Source: Lutibacter citreus
GTDB taxonomy: Bacteria > Bacteroidota > Bacteroidia > Flavobacteriales > Flavobacteriaceae
NCBI RefSeq assembly: GCF_003260195.1
Contig: NZ_QEIH01000006.1
Span: forward strand, 310,001 to 374,000
Direction of reading: 5' to 3'
Length of the DNA stretch: 64,000 nt
Position numbers and translations under genes: made by a program
Shown: positions 26,075-36,879 of the stretch, in pieces
Layout: every line of letters starts with the position of its first letter
Numbering within the stretch: the first letter of the stretch is position 1
Notes under the pieces: model-generated
Told to the model about the DNA's origin: nothing
The model's input: the letters and a program-made list of their open reading frames with translations, nothing else
Databases searched by the model: none

Positions 26075-27400
26075 ATGAAAAAAGTAATAATAATATTTTG
26101 TGTTTTATCATTGTTGATCTTTATTAGACCAGCACTTGGATTGGGCACAAATACAAGCTCAAATAATTTAGACGATTCTGTTAAAACTGAACAAGTTGAA
26201 AAAACAGTTGAATCTCATTCTTATGACGGAGCTTTTAAAGGAATTAAACAATTTTATAATTATACTGGTTTTGCTAATGTAACATCTGGTCATGCTACTA
26301 TGATTGTTATAGGGATCATATTTATATTTTTAGGTATAAAATATGATTATGAGCCTCTATTATTAATCCCAATTGGAACAGGTGTAATCCTTGGAAATAT
26401 ACCTTTTGTAGCAGGAAACCAAACTGGAATTTACGAAACAGGATCGGTATTAAATTATCTGTATTTTGGAGTAGTAAAAGGGGTATATCCTCCTCTAATT
26501 TTCTTAGGAATTGGCGCAATGACAGATTTCTCATCTTTAATTGCAAATCCAAAACTAATGCTATTAGGAGCTGCAGCACAAATTGGTGTTTTTGCAACTT
26601 TTATGGGAGCTCTTTATTTAGGGTTTAACTTACCTGAAGCTGGTGCAATTGGAATTATTGGTGGTGCCGATGGTCCTACTGCAATTTTCCTTTCATCTAA
26701 ATTAGCCAATGGTGTTAATATATTAGCTGATGGAACAACTGTTAAAAACTTAATTGGTCCAATTGCTATTGCGGCATATTCTTATATGGCTTTAGTTCCT
26801 GTAATTCAACCTCCATTAATGAGATTATTAATTTCAAAAGAGGATAGAAAAATTAAAATGAAACCACCAAGAGCGGTTTCTCAAAAGGAAAAAATGATTT
26901 TCCCAGTTGTAGCTTTAATTTTAACATTGTTTATCTCTCCTAGTGCATTACCATTATTAGGTATGTTATTCTTCGGAAACTTATTAAAAGAATCTGGAAG
27001 AACAGAAAGATTAGCAGATACTGCAAGAACTAAATTAATTGACATTGTAACTATCTTATTAGGTGTAACAGTAGGAGCTTCTACACAAGCTGATATTTTT
27101 ATAACTAAAGATTCTATGTTAATATTTGGACTTGGAGCAATATCGTTTGTAATTGCAACTTGTGGAGGATTACTTTTTGCTAAATTTATGAATCTATTCT
27201 TAAAAGGAGATAATAAAATTAATCCACTTATTGGTGCGGCAGGTGTATCTGCAGTTCCTGATAGTGCGAGAGTTGTTCATACTGAAGGATTAAAATCAGA
27301 CCCAAGTAACTATTTATTAATGCACGCAATGGCTCCTAATGTTTCTGGAGTTATCGGTTCTGCAATTGCAGCGGGTATTATATTAAGTTTCTTAGGCTAG
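26075..27400 (+). CDS. mmdB: Na+-translocating decarboxylase beta subunit
   Basis: Membrane subunit that decarboxylates carboxybiotin and exports Na+. It has 441 residues with about ten hydrophobic segments. The signature GGADGPTAIF carries D199, equivalent to the sodium-site aspartate of the OadB/MmdB family. It begins with a hydrophobic signal-like segment and a roughly 40-residue polar stretch before the core, an N-terminal extension often seen in Bacteroidota versions. It is the last of the four decarboxylase genes. The CoA-transferase follows after 55 bases that contain a 16-base palindrome (27420-27435). Confidence 0.94.
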   Translation: MKKVIIIFCVLSLLIFIRPALGLGTNTSSNNLDDSVKTEQVEKTVESHSYDGAFKGIKQFYNYTGFANVTSGHATMIVIGIIFIFLGIKYDYEPLLLIPIGTGVILGNIPFVAGNQTGIYETGSVLNYLYFGVVKGVYPPLIFLGIGAMTDFSSLIANPKLMLLGAAAQIGVFATFMGALYLGFNLPEAGAIGIIGGADGPTAIFLSSKLANGVNILADGTTVKNLIGPIAIAAYSYMALVPVIQPPLMRLLISKEDRKIKMKPPRAVSQKEKMIFPVVALILTLFISPSALPLLGMLFFGNLLKESGRTERLADTARTKLIDIVTILLGVTVGASTQADIFITKDSMLIFGLGAISFVIATCGGLLFAKFMNLFLKGDNKINPLIGAAGVSAVPDSARVVHTEGLKSDPSNYLLMHAMAPNVSGVIGSAIAAGIILSFLG

Positions 27401-27455
27401 TAAAAAATATTATTAAAACAGTTGTTTAAACAACTCATATTAAATAATAAACATA

Positions 27456-28745
27456 ATGAAAATACCAAATTCAATGACAGCTGAAAATGCTGTTAAGTTA
27501 ATAAAGTCAGGAGATAGAGTATTAATTCAAGGTGGTTCTGCAACTCCACAAGCTTTAATTAAAGCTATGGTAGCAAGAGCTTCAGAATTAAAAGCTGTAG
27601 AAATTGTACACTTACACACAGAAGGTGAACATGGTTATACAGATCCTGCTTTAAGAGAAAGTTTTCATACCAATGCATTTTTTATTGGAGGAAACATTAG
27701 AAAAAACATAGGTGATACTGCAGATTATATTCCAATTTTCTTAAGTGACATTCCAAGTTTATTCCGCGAAGGATATATGGACTTAGATGTTGTATTGGTA
27801 AATGTATCTCCTCCAGATAAGCACGGGTTTTGTTCATTAGGTGTTTCTGTAGATATCGTTCTTGCAGGTATTGAGCAAGGTAAAAAGGTAATTGCACAAA
27901 TTAACCCATTAATGCCTCGTACTTTTGGAGATGCTCAAATTAACATTAATAACTTTGATGCTTGCGTTGAAATAGAGGAAGAGATCTACGAAATGAAATT
28001 TGTAGAACCTTCAGCAACAGAAAGTGCTATTGGTAAAAATATTGCTGAAATTATTGATGATGGAGCAACGCTTCAAATGGGTATTGGTGGTATTCCAAAT
28101 GCGGTACTTACCTTCCTACATAATCACAAAAACTTAGGTGTTCATACAGAAATGTTTGCTGAAGGAATTGTTGATTTAGTAGAAAAGGGAATTGTTAACG
28201 GTTCAAAGAAAAAAACAAATCCTTACAAAATCGTTTCTGGTTTTGCTATGGGTACGCGTCGTTTATACGATTTTATGGATGACAATCCTGAAATTGAAAT
28301 GAGAGATATTGCTTATGTTAATGATACGTCTGTAATTCGTCAAAACCCATCTGTAACTGCTATTAATTCAGCTATTGAAGTTGATTTAACTGGGCAAATT
28401 TGTGCTGATTCTATAGGAACAAGAATGTTCTCTGGTGTTGGTGGACAAATGGACTTTATGCGTGGTGCAGCTTTATCAACAGGAGGAAAACCAATTTGTG
28501 CTATTACTTCAACAACTGCTAAAGGTGTTTCTAAAATAGTTTCTTCCTTAAAACCTGGAGCTGGAGTTGTAACTACACGTGCTCACGCTCGTTTTGTAGC
28601 AACTGAATATGGTGTTGCCGAATTATTTGGTAGAAACTTAAAACAAAGAGCAATTGCTTTAAGAGATATTGCACACCCAGATTCAAGAGAAGAATTAGAC
28701 AAAGCTATTTTCGAAAGATTTGGTAGCAGTTTAATGACAAAATAA
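27456..28745 (+). CDS. Acyl-CoA:carboxylate CoA-transferase (acetyl-CoA hydrolase/transferase family)
   Basis: A 429-residue class I CoA-transferase of the Cat1/4-hydroxybutyrate CoA-transferase family. The catalytic Glu is E232 in GVHTEMFAEG, and the C-terminal GGQMDFMRGAALSTGGKPI glycine-rich region is typical. Its position between the decarboxylase and the mutase suggests that it transfers CoA from propionyl-CoA to succinate, releasing propionate and refilling succinyl-CoA. An acetate-using role is also possible. Confidence 0.9.
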   Translation: MKIPNSMTAENAVKLIKSGDRVLIQGGSATPQALIKAMVARASELKAVEIVHLHTEGEHGYTDPALRESFHTNAFFIGGNIRKNIGDTADYIPIFLSDIPSLFREGYMDLDVVLVNVSPPDKHGFCSLGVSVDIVLAGIEQGKKVIAQINPLMPRTFGDAQININNFDACVEIEEEIYEMKFVEPSATESAIGKNIAEIIDDGATLQMGIGGIPNAVLTFLHNHKNLGVHTEMFAEGIVDLVEKGIVNGSKKKTNPYKIVSGFAMGTRRLYDFMDDNPEIEMRDIAYVNDTSVIRQNPSVTAINSAIEVDLTGQICADSIGTRMFSGVGGQMDFMRGAALSTGGKPICAITSTTAKGVSKIVSSLKPGAGVVTTRAHARFVATEYGVAELFGRNLKQRAIALRDIAHPDSREELDKAIFERFGSSLMTK

Positions 28746-28753
28746 ATTTATTG

Positions 28754-28796
28754 AAGTTAAAGTTCCTAAAATTTGTAATTTTAAGAACTTTAACTT
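28754..28796 (+). terminator. Hairpin between CoA-transferase and mutase genes
   Basis: A 12-base arm (28754-28765) pairs exactly with 28785-28796, and seven more pairs follow after one mismatch. No T-run follows, so it may be an attenuator, a weak terminator or an mRNA processing/stability hairpin inside the operon. Confidence 0.55.
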
Positions 28797-28822
28797 TCTA
28801 ATATTAAATAAATTCACACATA

Positions 28823-30613
28823 ATGAGCGATAAAAATAAAGCACTTTTTTCTGAATTCCCTCCTGTATCAACAGAGCAGTGGATGGAAAGAGTGACCGCA
28901 GATTTAAAAGGAGCTGATTTTGATAAAAAACTTGTTTGGAAAAACCTAACTGGTATCAATATTCAACCTTGTTATAATATTGAAAATAAAATTACACAGC
29001 TTAAAAACACAGGAGAAAATTCTCAATCATTAGTGAATTACCGTAGTATTGCAGTTACAACTGCTGAAAGCGGTAACAAACTAGCTGTTAAAGCTGTTGA
29101 AGAAGGAATGAACGGAGTTATTTTTCAACTAAAAGAAAATGTATCTGTTGCAACTCTTTTAAATGGAATTGATTTAAACACTACAACTGTTTCTTTTGAA
29201 ATAAAAGCTAATGCTGTCGCTTTTGCTACAGATTTGGTTGCTTTTGCAAAAGATAGTAATTTAAAAGGTTACATTAATACAGGAATTATTTCTAATTATG
29301 TAACTACAGGTTCTTTTGACGCTAGTCAAATTGAAGTTGCTGCAGAATTAGTTAAACTAACCGCTAATTTTCCAAATTTCAAAGCAATCACAGTTTCAGG
29401 AACTGAATATTTAGATTCAGGTGCAAACCAAGTTCAAGAAATTGCTTACACTTTAAACTCTTTAGTTTTCTTAATTGAAAAACTTTCAGAAAAAGGTGTT
29501 GAAGCTCAAACAATATTTAACAACTTAAACTTTAAACTAGCAATTGGTTTAGAATACTTTGTTGAAATTGGGAAGTTTAGAGCATTCAACAGTTTATTAG
29601 CTGAAATTGCGGCTAAATATGGAGTTACTGAAGTATCAAACACTATTACAGCAAAAACTTCTATCTGGAGTAAATCTGTTACAGATGCAGAAACTAATTT
29701 ATTACGTTGTACTACTGAAGCAATGTCAGCTATTTTAGGAAATGTTGATGGTATTTTAATTGATGCTTACGATAAAGAATTTAAAAACCCTTCAGATTTC
29801 TCAAGTAGAATTGCTGGTAATATTACTACAATTTTAAGAGAAGAATCTTACTTTGGCAAAGTTTCAAATCCAGTTGATGGATCTTACTATATAGAAGAAG
29901 TTTCTTCAAAAATAGCTGAAAAAGCATTAGTATTATTCCAAGCTATTGAAGCTGATGGTGGTTTTTATGCTGCTTTTGAAAACGAAACAATTCAACAACA
30001 AATTGCTGACATTCGTTTACAAAAATTAAAATTAATTAGCCAACGCAGAACTCCATTAGTAGGTGTTAACAAATACCCTAACTTAATGGAAACTGTTGCT
30101 GTTGATATTCTTTCAGAAGGAGGAGCTGACAATTCTAAAGTATTAACTCCAAGAAGAGCATCTCTAGAAATTGAAGCTTTAAGAAGAAAAACTGAAGAAT
30201 TAGTAGCTGATACTAACGTACGTCCAATTGTACAATTAGCTAGTTTTGGAAACTTAAATATGCGTAAAGCTAGAGCAGCTTTTGCTTATGACTTTATTGG
30301 TGTAAGCGGTTTTGACGTTCACCAAGAAGAAAGTTTTGAAAGTGCTGAAGCAGCTGCTACTAAAAGTGCAAAATCAGACTCTCACGTTGTTGTTATCTGT
30401 AGTTCAGATCAAGATTACGATGAAAGTGCTATTGCATTTATAAAAGCATTTAGAGCTATTGCAACTGATAAAGTATTATTATTAGCTGGTGCTCCTAAAA
30501 ATATGGATGAATTAACTGAAGCTGGTTTAGATGGTGTTGTTAATATGAGATCAGATGTTCTTGTAACACTTTCTAAAATTCAGAATAAAGTTCAAAAAAC
30601 ATTAAAATCTTAA
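28823..30613 (+). CDS. mutA: Methylmalonyl-CoA mutase small subunit
   Basis: Non-catalytic subunit (596 residues) of the heterodimeric B12-dependent mutase. It has the barrel domain and a B12-type C-terminal domain. The cobalamin-binding DxHxxG motif is missing (the region reads [17 protein letters not shown]), as expected for the small subunit. The start ATG follows the hairpin region, and mutB follows after five bases. I saw no cobalamin riboswitch upstream. Confidence 0.95.
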   Translation: MSDKNKALFSEFPPVSTEQWMERVTADLKGADFDKKLVWKNLTGINIQPCYNIENKITQLKNTGENSQSLVNYRSIAVTTAESGNKLAVKAVEEGMNGVIFQLKENVSVATLLNGIDLNTTTVSFEIKANAVAFATDLVAFAKDSNLKGYINTGIISNYVTTGSFDASQIEVAAELVKLTANFPNFKAITVSGTEYLDSGANQVQEIAYTLNSLVFLIEKLSEKGVEAQTIFNNLNFKLAIGLEYFVEIGKFRAFNSLLAEIAAKYGVTEVSNTITAKTSIWSKSVTDAETNLLRCTTEAMSAILGNVDGILIDAYDKEFKNPSDFSSRIAGNITTILREESYFGKVSNPVDGSYYIEEVSSKIAEKALVLFQAIEADGGFYAAFENETIQQQIADIRLQKLKLISQRRTPLVGVNKYPNLMETVAVDILSEGGADNSKVLTPRRASLEIEALRRKTEELVADTNVRPIVQLASFGNLNMRKARAAFAYDFIGVSGFDVHQEESFESAEAAATKSAKSDSHVVVICSSDQDYDESAIAFIKAFRAIATDKVLLLAGAPKNMDELTEAGLDGVVNMRSDVLVTLSKIQNKVQKTLKS

Positions 30614-30618
30614 GAAGT

Positions 30619-32751
30619 ATGAAACCAGATTTTTCAGATATTAAATTAAATTCAGCTGTACAACAAACAGCTGCAACTTCAGAGAATCAAGACGTTTGGA
30701 ATACTCCTGAAGGAATCCCAGTAAAAAAACAATTTGCAAAAGAAGATATTTCAGAAGCTGAGCATTTAGGTTACGCTGCTGGTATGCCTCCTTTTTTAAG
30801 AGGACCTTATAGTGCAATGTACGCAATGCGTCCTTGGACTATACGTCAATATGCAGGTTTTTCTACTGCGGAAGAGTCAAATGCTTTTTACAGAAGAAAT
30901 TTAGCTGCAGGTCAAAAAGGACTTTCAGTTGCTTTTGATTTAGCTACACACCGTGGATATGATTCAGATCACCCACGTGTAACAGGTGATGTTGGTAAAG
31001 CCGGTGTTGCTATAGATTCTATTTTAGATATGGAAATTTTGTTCGATCAAATTCCATTAGATAAAATGTCAGTTTCTATGACAATGAATGGTGCTGTATT
31101 ACCAATTATGGCCTTTTATATTGCTGCTGCAAGAAAACAAGGTGTTTCTTTAGATAAACTTTCTGGAACTATTCAGAATGATATTTTAAAGGAATTTATG
31201 GTTCGTAATACATACATTTACCCACCATTACCTTCAATGAAAATTATTGGTGATATTTTTGATTACACCACTAAAAATATGCCTAAGTTTAACTCAATCT
31301 CAATTAGTGGTTACCATATGCAAGAAGCTGGTGCAACTGCAGATATTGAATTGGCTTACACATTAGCAGATGGTATGGAGTACATTAGAACTGGATTAAA
31401 ATCTGGTTTAAAAATTGATGAGTTTGCTCCTCGTTTATCGTTCTTCTGGGCTGTAGGAATGAATCACTTTATGGAAATTGCAAAAATGCGTGCTGCACGT
31501 ATGCTTTGGGCAAAAATCATTAAGTCTTTCAACCCAACAAATCCAAAGTCAATGGCATTGCGTACGCATAGTCAAACTTCAGGATGGAGTTTAAGTGAGC
31601 AAGATCCTTTCAATAACGTATCTCGTACTTGTATTGAAGCAATGGCTGCTACGTTAGGAGGAACTCAATCTTTACATACAAATGCATTGGATGAAGCTAT
31701 TGCTTTACCAACAGATTTCTCTGCAAGAATTGCACGTAACACGCAAATCTTTATTCAAGATGAAACGCAAATGACTAAAGCAGTTGATCCTTGGGCTGGT
31801 TCTTACTATGTTGAGTACTTAACTCAAGAAATAGCGAAGAAAGCTTGGAAATTAATTGAAGAAGTTGAAGAATTAGGTGGAATGGCTAAAGCTATTGAAA
31901 CTGGAGTTCCAAAATTACGTATTGAAGAAGCTTCTGCTCGTAAACAAGCTCGTTTAGATTCTTGTCAAGATATTTTAGTTGGAGTAAATAAATTCAAAAC
32001 TACTGAAAAAACTAACATTGAAATCTTAGATGTTGACAATACAGTTGTAAGAGACTCTCAAATTGAGCGTTTAAACAAAATGAAAGCTGATCGTAATTCA
32101 GAAGTTGTTGCTGCCAATTTAGCTGCATTAGAAAAATGTGCTGGAACTGGAGAAGGTAACTTATTAGAATTAGCTGTTGAAGCTGCTGAAAATTTTGCTA
32201 CTTTAGGTGAAATTTCTGATGCTTTAGAAATTCATTTTGGAAGACATAAAGCTGAAACTAAATTAATAAGTGGTGTGTACGGTAAAGAAGTAAATAACGA
32301 TAGTACGTTTGCAAAAGCGCAAAAATTAGCAGATAAGTTTGCTGAAATTGAAGGTAGAAGACCAAGAGTAATGATTGCAAAAATGGGTCAAGATGGTCAC
32401 GATAGAGGTGCAAAAGTTGTTGCATCTAGTTTCGCTGATTTAGGTTTTGATGTAGATATGGGATCATTATTCCAAACTCCTGAAGAGGTTGCAAAACAAG
32501 CTATTGAAAACGATGTTCACTTTGTAGGTGCATCAAGTTTAGCTGCTGGTCACAAAACATTAATTCCTCAATTAATTGAAGAATTAGCTCGTTTAGGAAG
32601 ACCTGATATTATGGTATTTGCAGGTGGAGTTATTCCAGCGCAAGATTATGATTACTTATTCGAAAGAAAAGTAGCTGCTGTATTTGGTCCTGGTACTGTT
32701 ATTTCAGAATCAGCGATTACAATTATGGAAAAATATTTAGAGCAAGAGTAA
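30619..32751 (+). CDS. mutB: Methylmalonyl-CoA mutase large (catalytic) subunit
   Basis: Interconverts succinyl-CoA and (R)-methylmalonyl-CoA. It has 710 residues. The substrate barrel contains [12 protein letters not shown] and [11 protein letters not shown]. The C-terminal cobalamin domain has the DGHDRG motif with the cobalt-ligand histidine at 594. It is full length and intact. It is the last gene of the propionate block, followed by a strong terminator. Its repair chaperone MeaB is encoded 23 kb away (55727-56731). Confidence 0.97.
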   Translation: MKPDFSDIKLNSAVQQTAATSENQDVWNTPEGIPVKKQFAKEDISEAEHLGYAAGMPPFLRGPYSAMYAMRPWTIRQYAGFSTAEESNAFYRRNLAAGQKGLSVAFDLATHRGYDSDHPRVTGDVGKAGVAIDSILDMEILFDQIPLDKMSVSMTMNGAVLPIMAFYIAAARKQGVSLDKLSGTIQNDILKEFMVRNTYIYPPLPSMKIIGDIFDYTTKNMPKFNSISISGYHMQEAGATADIELAYTLADGMEYIRTGLKSGLKIDEFAPRLSFFWAVGMNHFMEIAKMRAARMLWAKIIKSFNPTNPKSMALRTHSQTSGWSLSEQDPFNNVSRTCIEAMAATLGGTQSLHTNALDEAIALPTDFSARIARNTQIFIQDETQMTKAVDPWAGSYYVEYLTQEIAKKAWKLIEEVEELGGMAKAIETGVPKLRIEEASARKQARLDSCQDILVGVNKFKTTEKTNIEILDVDNTVVRDSQIERLNKMKADRNSEVVAANLAALEKCAGTGEGNLLELAVEAAENFATLGEISDALEIHFGRHKAETKLISGVYGKEVNNDSTFAKAQKLADKFAEIEGRRPRVMIAKMGQDGHDRGAKVVASSFADLGFDVDMGSLFQTPEEVAKQAIENDVHFVGASSLAAGHKTLIPQLIEELARLGRPDIMVFAGGVIPAQDYDYLFERKVAAVFGPGTVISESAITIMEKYLEQE

Positions 32752-32773
32752 GCTTTAAATTTCAACTATATTA

Positions 32774-32801
32774 AAAGCCCAACATTAAACTGTTGGGCTT
32801 T
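32774..32801. terminator. Terminator between mutB and the araC gene
   Basis: A perfect 11-bp stem (32774-32784 with 32791-32801) with a six-base loop starts with AAA and ends with TTT. It can therefore act in both directions between the convergent mutB and araC-type genes. Confidence 0.85.
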
Positions 32802-32808
32802 ATTGCGT

Positions 32809-33672
32809 TTATAATTTATCTAAACTCATTCTGTAATCATTGGGTGAAAACTTAACATATTTCTTAAATATTTTACAGAAATAGGTGTTACTATTGAAAC
32901 CACATTGGTATCCAATTTCTTTGCACGAATATGATGTTGTATTCAGTAATAAGAGTGCTTTTTCAATTCGTTGTCTATTGATATAGTCAATGGGGTTTTG
33001 CTTTGTTAACTCCTTAAATTTTCGAGTAAAATGATCTGATGACATCGAATATTTTGCTGACAAATCAGATACCGTAAGGCGATTGCTAAGATTTTGATGA
33101 ATAAACAAGATAGATTCTGGGATTCTATTCATTGGTTCAGTTTTCAATTCCATTTTAGTCGAGTTTATGAACTCAGAAAGTAATAAGCTAATTATTCCAC
33201 TTGAAACCAAATTCTCTTTTGCTCCACTTTGCTTATTCTTAAGTGCATTCAAGTTCATTTTCTGGTAAATTAAAGGATCACCTGACGGTAGACTCATATT
33301 AGGATTTGCTCCACACAATCTTTCAAACAATTCGTAATGAAATGAGCTCGCTTTAATTTCAATATTGAAGTAATACAATTGGTAAATGCTTAATTTATTT
33401 GGAAGCTGAATGGTAAATGTTGAATAATATTGCTCCATAAAATCATTACACTGATAGCTGCATTGCTCAAAACTTGGAATTAAGTATAGGTAACCTTTTC
33501 GAAGCTTAATTTTCTGATCCCTCAAATAGATATACGCTTCCCCATCTGTAATGAGGTATAATCTTGTGAATGGGCTTGTGATATTTGAATAATCCCACTC
33601 TCTACCAAGTCGACAATGTTCAACAAAAGACACATTAAATGATAGTTTTTGTAAAAGACCAATATTATCCAT
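32809..33672 (-). CDS. AraC-family transcriptional regulator (fucosidase side)
   Basis: A 287-residue regulator. The N-terminal cupin-like sensing part (about 25-110) is followed by the double helix-turn-helix AraC domain (about 190-285), with the second-helix signature KEIGYQCGFNSNTYFCKIFKKYVKFSPNDYR. It is divergent from the first fucosidase gene. It probably responds to a sugar from the locus and activates it, as AraC regulators of glycan loci often do. Confidence 0.9.
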   Translation of the reverse strand: MDNIGLLQKLSFNVSFVEHCRLGREWDYSNITSPFTRLYLITDGEAYIYLRDQKIKLRKGYLYLIPSFEQCSYQCNDFMEQYYSTFTIQLPNKLSIYQLYYFNIEIKASSFHYELFERLCGANPNMSLPSGDPLIYQKMNLNALKNKQSGAKENLVSSGIISLLLSEFINSTKMELKTEPMNRIPESILFIHQNLSNRLTVSDLSAKYSMSSDHFTRKFKELTKQNPIDYINRQRIEKALLLLNTTSYSCKEIGYQCGFNSNTYFCKIFKKYVKFSPNDYRMSLDKL

Positions 33673-33776
33673 TTTTACTATATGACTATATTATTATACG
33701 AATATCTTCAAAAAAAGTTAAAATTAAAACACAACACGAAGTCGGTTTTGTTAAATTATTGAAAGTATTTGTTCAA

Positions 33777-33805
33777 TTTGGTATTCCTTATAATATTTAC
33801 CTTTG
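33777..33805 (+). promoter_or_regulatory. Promoter of the first GH29 gene
   Basis: TTTG (33777-33780), a 17-base spacer and TACCTTTG (33798-33805) match the Bacteroidota consensus exactly. The chosen ATG at 33832 is 26 bases downstream; an earlier in-frame ATG at 33769 would lie upstream of the promoter. Confidence 0.75.
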
Positions 33806-33831
33806 TTAATGAGTATTATAAAACTTTGAAC

Positions 33832-35313
33832 ATGAATTTATTAAAGAAAACATTAATTATAGTTACTTTATTTATTAGCTGTCAATTTATTTTTGGACAA
33901 GATAAATATGAGGCCAATTGGGAATCACTTTCACAATATGAATGCCCCGAGTGGTTTCAGGATGCCAAGTTTGGAATATACACACACTGGGGTGTTTATT
34001 CTGTTCCTGAATGTCCTTCTGATTGGTACGGACATTATATGTACAATAAAGAACACCCTAACTACCTTTCTCATAAAGAAATCTATGGAGATCAAGACAA
34101 GTTTGGTTATAAGGATTTAGTGCCTCTATTTACTGCTCCTAAATTTAACGCCGATGAATGGGCAGATTTATTTGTAGAAGCAGGTGCTCGTTTTGCTGGC
34201 CCTGCAGGAGAACACGCTGATGGTTTTTCTATGTGGGATTCAAAAGTAAATCCTTGGAATGCCGTTGATATGGGGCCAAAACGAGATGTGGTTGCCGAGA
34301 TGGAAAAGGCCATTCGTAAACGGGGCTTAAAATATGTCGTAAGCCTACACCACTCGTGGTTATGGGGATGGTTCCCAACTTGGAATGAAAGCACCGATTG
34401 TGCCAACCCTAAGAATGCTTCTTTATATGGTGAAAAAGTACCAGAAACAGCTTGGAGAACAAAAGACACCAAAGGTTATTACAAAGTAAATCCAATGCCA
34501 AGTGACCAATTTGAACGTGTTTGGCTAGAAAAAGTGAAAGAAGTAGTTGACGGTTACTCACCCGACTTACTTTGGTTTGATAATCGAGTACAAATACTAT
34601 CGGAAAAAGTACGTCAGGAGATGATGGCTTATGCGTACAATCATGCAGCAAAAAATAATCAAGAATTTGTATTAACGTTTAAACGCCCTGACTTTCCACT
34701 TGGAACAGGAACTGTTGATTTGGAGCGCAATCGTATGCCAAAAATATATCCAGAACCTTGGTTAACTGACAATTCAATATCCAAAAAGTTATGGATTTGG
34801 CACAAGGATTTAAAATGCTACCCAACCAACAATTTGATTGACGATTTGGTAGATATTGTTAGTAAAAACGGTAACCTTTTACTAAATGTTGCTCCACATC
34901 CAAACGGAACTATTCCTGAAGACCAAAAACAACATTTAAGAGAAATGGGTAAATGGTTAAAACTGAATGGAGAGGCTATTTATGAAAGTCGCCCTTGGCT
35001 TATTTACGGTGAAGGTCCTACAGAAACAAAAACAGGACATTTAGCTGATATGCAATTTGATGGTTTTGGTGATGAAGATATCCGTTTTACCACTCGTGAT
35101 GGACAATTATATGCAATTGCATTAGGTTGGCCTGAATCTGGAGTTCTTCCTATTAGATCATTGAGTTCTACAAGTTACAATGGTAAAATAGAAAAAATTG
35201 AATTAATTGGTCATGATTCAAAATTGAAATGGATACAAACTGAAAATGCATTGGAAATTCAATTACCAGCTAAAAAACCATGTGAACACGCCTTTGTTTT
35301 TAGAATAAATTAA
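33832..35313 (+). CDS. Alpha-L-fucosidase (GH29), first copy
   Basis: Exo-acting enzyme that releases L-fucose from glycans; exported. It has 493 residues from [10 protein letters not shown], with a signal peptide. FISC could also make it a lipoprotein, but the lipobox is weak. GH29 features: [20 protein letters not shown] near 41-60, and LLWFDN with the nucleophile candidate D250. The usual HHDGFA active-site motif reads EHADGFSMW here (127-135), with the second His replaced by Ala. A C-terminal beta-sandwich follows from about residue 400. The start was chosen from the promoter and signal peptide. The second GH29 gene (42699) is clearly related. Confidence 0.93.
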   Translation: MNLLKKTLIIVTLFISCQFIFGQDKYEANWESLSQYECPEWFQDAKFGIYTHWGVYSVPECPSDWYGHYMYNKEHPNYLSHKEIYGDQDKFGYKDLVPLFTAPKFNADEWADLFVEAGARFAGPAGEHADGFSMWDSKVNPWNAVDMGPKRDVVAEMEKAIRKRGLKYVVSLHHSWLWGWFPTWNESTDCANPKNASLYGEKVPETAWRTKDTKGYYKVNPMPSDQFERVWLEKVKEVVDGYSPDLLWFDNRVQILSEKVRQEMMAYAYNHAAKNNQEFVLTFKRPDFPLGTGTVDLERNRMPKIYPEPWLTDNSISKKLWIWHKDLKCYPTNNLIDDLVDIVSKNGNLLLNVAPHPNGTIPEDQKQHLREMGKWLKLNGEAIYESRPWLIYGEGPTETKTGHLADMQFDGFGDEDIRFTTRDGQLYAIALGWPESGVLPIRSLSSTSYNGKIEKIELIGHDSKLKWIQTENALEIQLPAKKPCEHAFVFRIN

Positions 35314-35367
35314 TTAGTGATTCTAACAAAAATATATTAATAAAAAAAACATTTAAAATTAATAGAT

Positions 35368-35865
35368 ATGCCAGAAAAAACACCTCTATCACAGCATAAA
35401 GACATTCCATTATACAACACAGAAACATGGATGTATGAAGATTTTAAAGTAGGTCAAAAAGACCGATCAATAAGTAGAACAATATCAGAAGGAGAAGCTA
35501 TGATGTTTAATGGATTGGTATTAGATATGCATCCATATGTTGGGGATCAAGTATTTGCAGAAAACGAAGGACTTTTTGGTAAAAGATTAGTTGCAGGAGC
35601 CATGGTGTTCAGTCTAGGTTTGGGCTTAATGGCAAATAATAATGTCAACACTTTTAGTTACGGCTACGACAAATTACGATTTATTAAACCTGTATTTATT
35701 GGTGATACCATATATACCGTCCGTACTCATTTACATAAAAAACCTAAATACGAAAAAATGGGTTTAATAACAGTAAGCTATGAAGTTTATAAACAACCAG
35801 GAGAATTGGTATTGTATTGTGAGCATTTACAAACAGTAAAATATAGAGAAGTAAAAAATGTATAA
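35368..35865 (+). CDS. MaoC-like hot-dog-fold dehydratase family protein
   Basis: A 165-residue single hot-dog domain with MaoC-like features: a [10 protein letters not shown] start, the [18 protein letters not shown] region and the late strand [14 protein letters not shown]. MaoC enzymes usually hydrate enoyl-CoA esters. Nothing else in this sugar locus uses acyl-CoA, so its substrate here is unclear. It lies 54 bases after the first fucosidase on the same strand, which suggests co-transcription, and it converges on the second araC-type gene. It could be an acyl-CoA dehydratase or a non-catalytic relative; the active-site Asp/His pair is not obvious by eye. Confidence 0.8.
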   Translation: MPEKTPLSQHKDIPLYNTETWMYEDFKVGQKDRSISRTISEGEAMMFNGLVLDMHPYVGDQVFAENEGLFGKRLVAGAMVFSLGLGLMANNNVNTFSYGYDKLRFIKPVFIGDTIYTVRTHLHKKPKYEKMGLITVSYEVYKQPGELVLYCEHLQTVKYREVKNV

Positions 35866-35878
35866 ATAGTTAAAAACA

Positions 35879-36730
35879 TTAAATCCTCTGATATAATTGT
35901 CTGTAAGTTTTAGGTGATACTTGTTTATACTTTTTGAATTGTCTATAAAAAAAAGACAAATTATTAAAACCGGACTCATACCCTACTTGGGATACTGATA
36001 AATCAGTCTCTATTAACATTTTACTTGCAATTGTAATTTTATATTCGTTAACATAATTTGAATACGTTTTATCAAAAGTTTTTTTAAAAAATCTACAAAA
36101 AGCTTCTTTACTTAAAGATAACTTATTTGATAATTCAGTTAGAGTAGGTTCATTTTGATAATTATCTTTAATATAGCTGTTAATCACATTAACTCTAGTA
36201 CTTTCTTTTAAAGAAAGATCTTTACCAAAACTTGGACCTGCTAACAATTCAATAGTTGCATTGGTAGCTAAAACATTTAAGATGTTTAAAAAAGTTAAAA
36301 TGCGTTCAAATGGGGTTTGGCTATAAATAGCACTAAATGAGTTTTCAAGAGAAAGAGCAGTTTTTATATCGAATGAAATTCCATAACTCGATTTTAAAAG
36401 CATTTTTTTTATACTTGTAAATTCAGGCTTATCAATCCAATTATTAAATAATGAGTCATCCCATTGAATAATAACACACTTAACTTGTTCGTTTTTTGTG
36501 TCAATAGTTTTCCAAGAATGTGGCACATTTTTACCAACTAAAACTAAATCACCTCTATTAAATTGATGCATTGAGTCTCCAACATATCTAATCCCTGTAC
36601 TTTGTATCATAAAGGTAAGTTCATATTGTGGATGAAAATGCCATTCTGCCTTAAATTCTTTCTCCTCAAATAGTTTAACTTTAAATGAATTATTTGGTGA
36701 TGTAGTAACTTGTTTTAATTGAGCCTTCAT
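35879..36730 (-). CDS. AraC-family transcriptional regulator (fucose catabolism side)
   Basis: A 283-residue regulator. The N-terminal cupin sensing domain includes HFHPQYELTFMI and the metal- or ligand-binding strand pattern up to VPHSW. The C-terminal AraC double helix-turn-helix is at about 180-283 (LSKEAFCRFFKKTF, then SQVGYESGFNNLSFFYRQFKKY). It is divergent from the enolase-type dehydratase operon, so it most likely controls the catabolic genes at 36880-42665. The 149-base gap between them should hold the operator. Confidence 0.9.
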   Translation of the reverse strand: MKAQLKQVTTSPNNSFKVKLFEEKEFKAEWHFHPQYELTFMIQSTGIRYVGDSMHQFNRGDLVLVGKNVPHSWKTIDTKNEQVKCVIIQWDDSLFNNWIDKPEFTSIKKMLLKSSYGISFDIKTALSLENSFSAIYSQTPFERILTFLNILNVLATNATIELLAGPSFGKDLSLKESTRVNVINSYIKDNYQNEPTLTELSNKLSLSKEAFCRFFKKTFDKTYSNYVNEYKITIASKMLIETDLSVSQVGYESGFNNLSFFYRQFKKYKQVSPKTYRQLYQRI

Positions 36731-36879
36731 AAAATAAAAATACTAAAAAATGCAAACTATTGATGTAAATTTAAAAGCAAAATCAATATTAATCAATATA
36801 GTACATAGTTAGTGTAATATTCTATATTAATTCAACAAACAAATTAATGATATTTGCATCAATAAATACCTAATTTAAA

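Noticed and set aside
27420-27435. 16-base palindrome AGTTGTTTAAACAACT between mmdB and the CoA-transferase gene.
   Set aside because: Too short, with no T-run, in a 55-base gap inside an apparent operon; chance in AT-rich DNA cannot be excluded.
28746-28822. Possible cobalamin riboswitch in front of the B12-dependent mutase.
   Set aside because: The 77-base gap is too short and shows only a simple hairpin without B12-box-like sequence.
34107-34472. Antisense open frames within the GH29 gene.
   Set aside because: They lie opposite conserved active-site coding sequence and show no family pattern.
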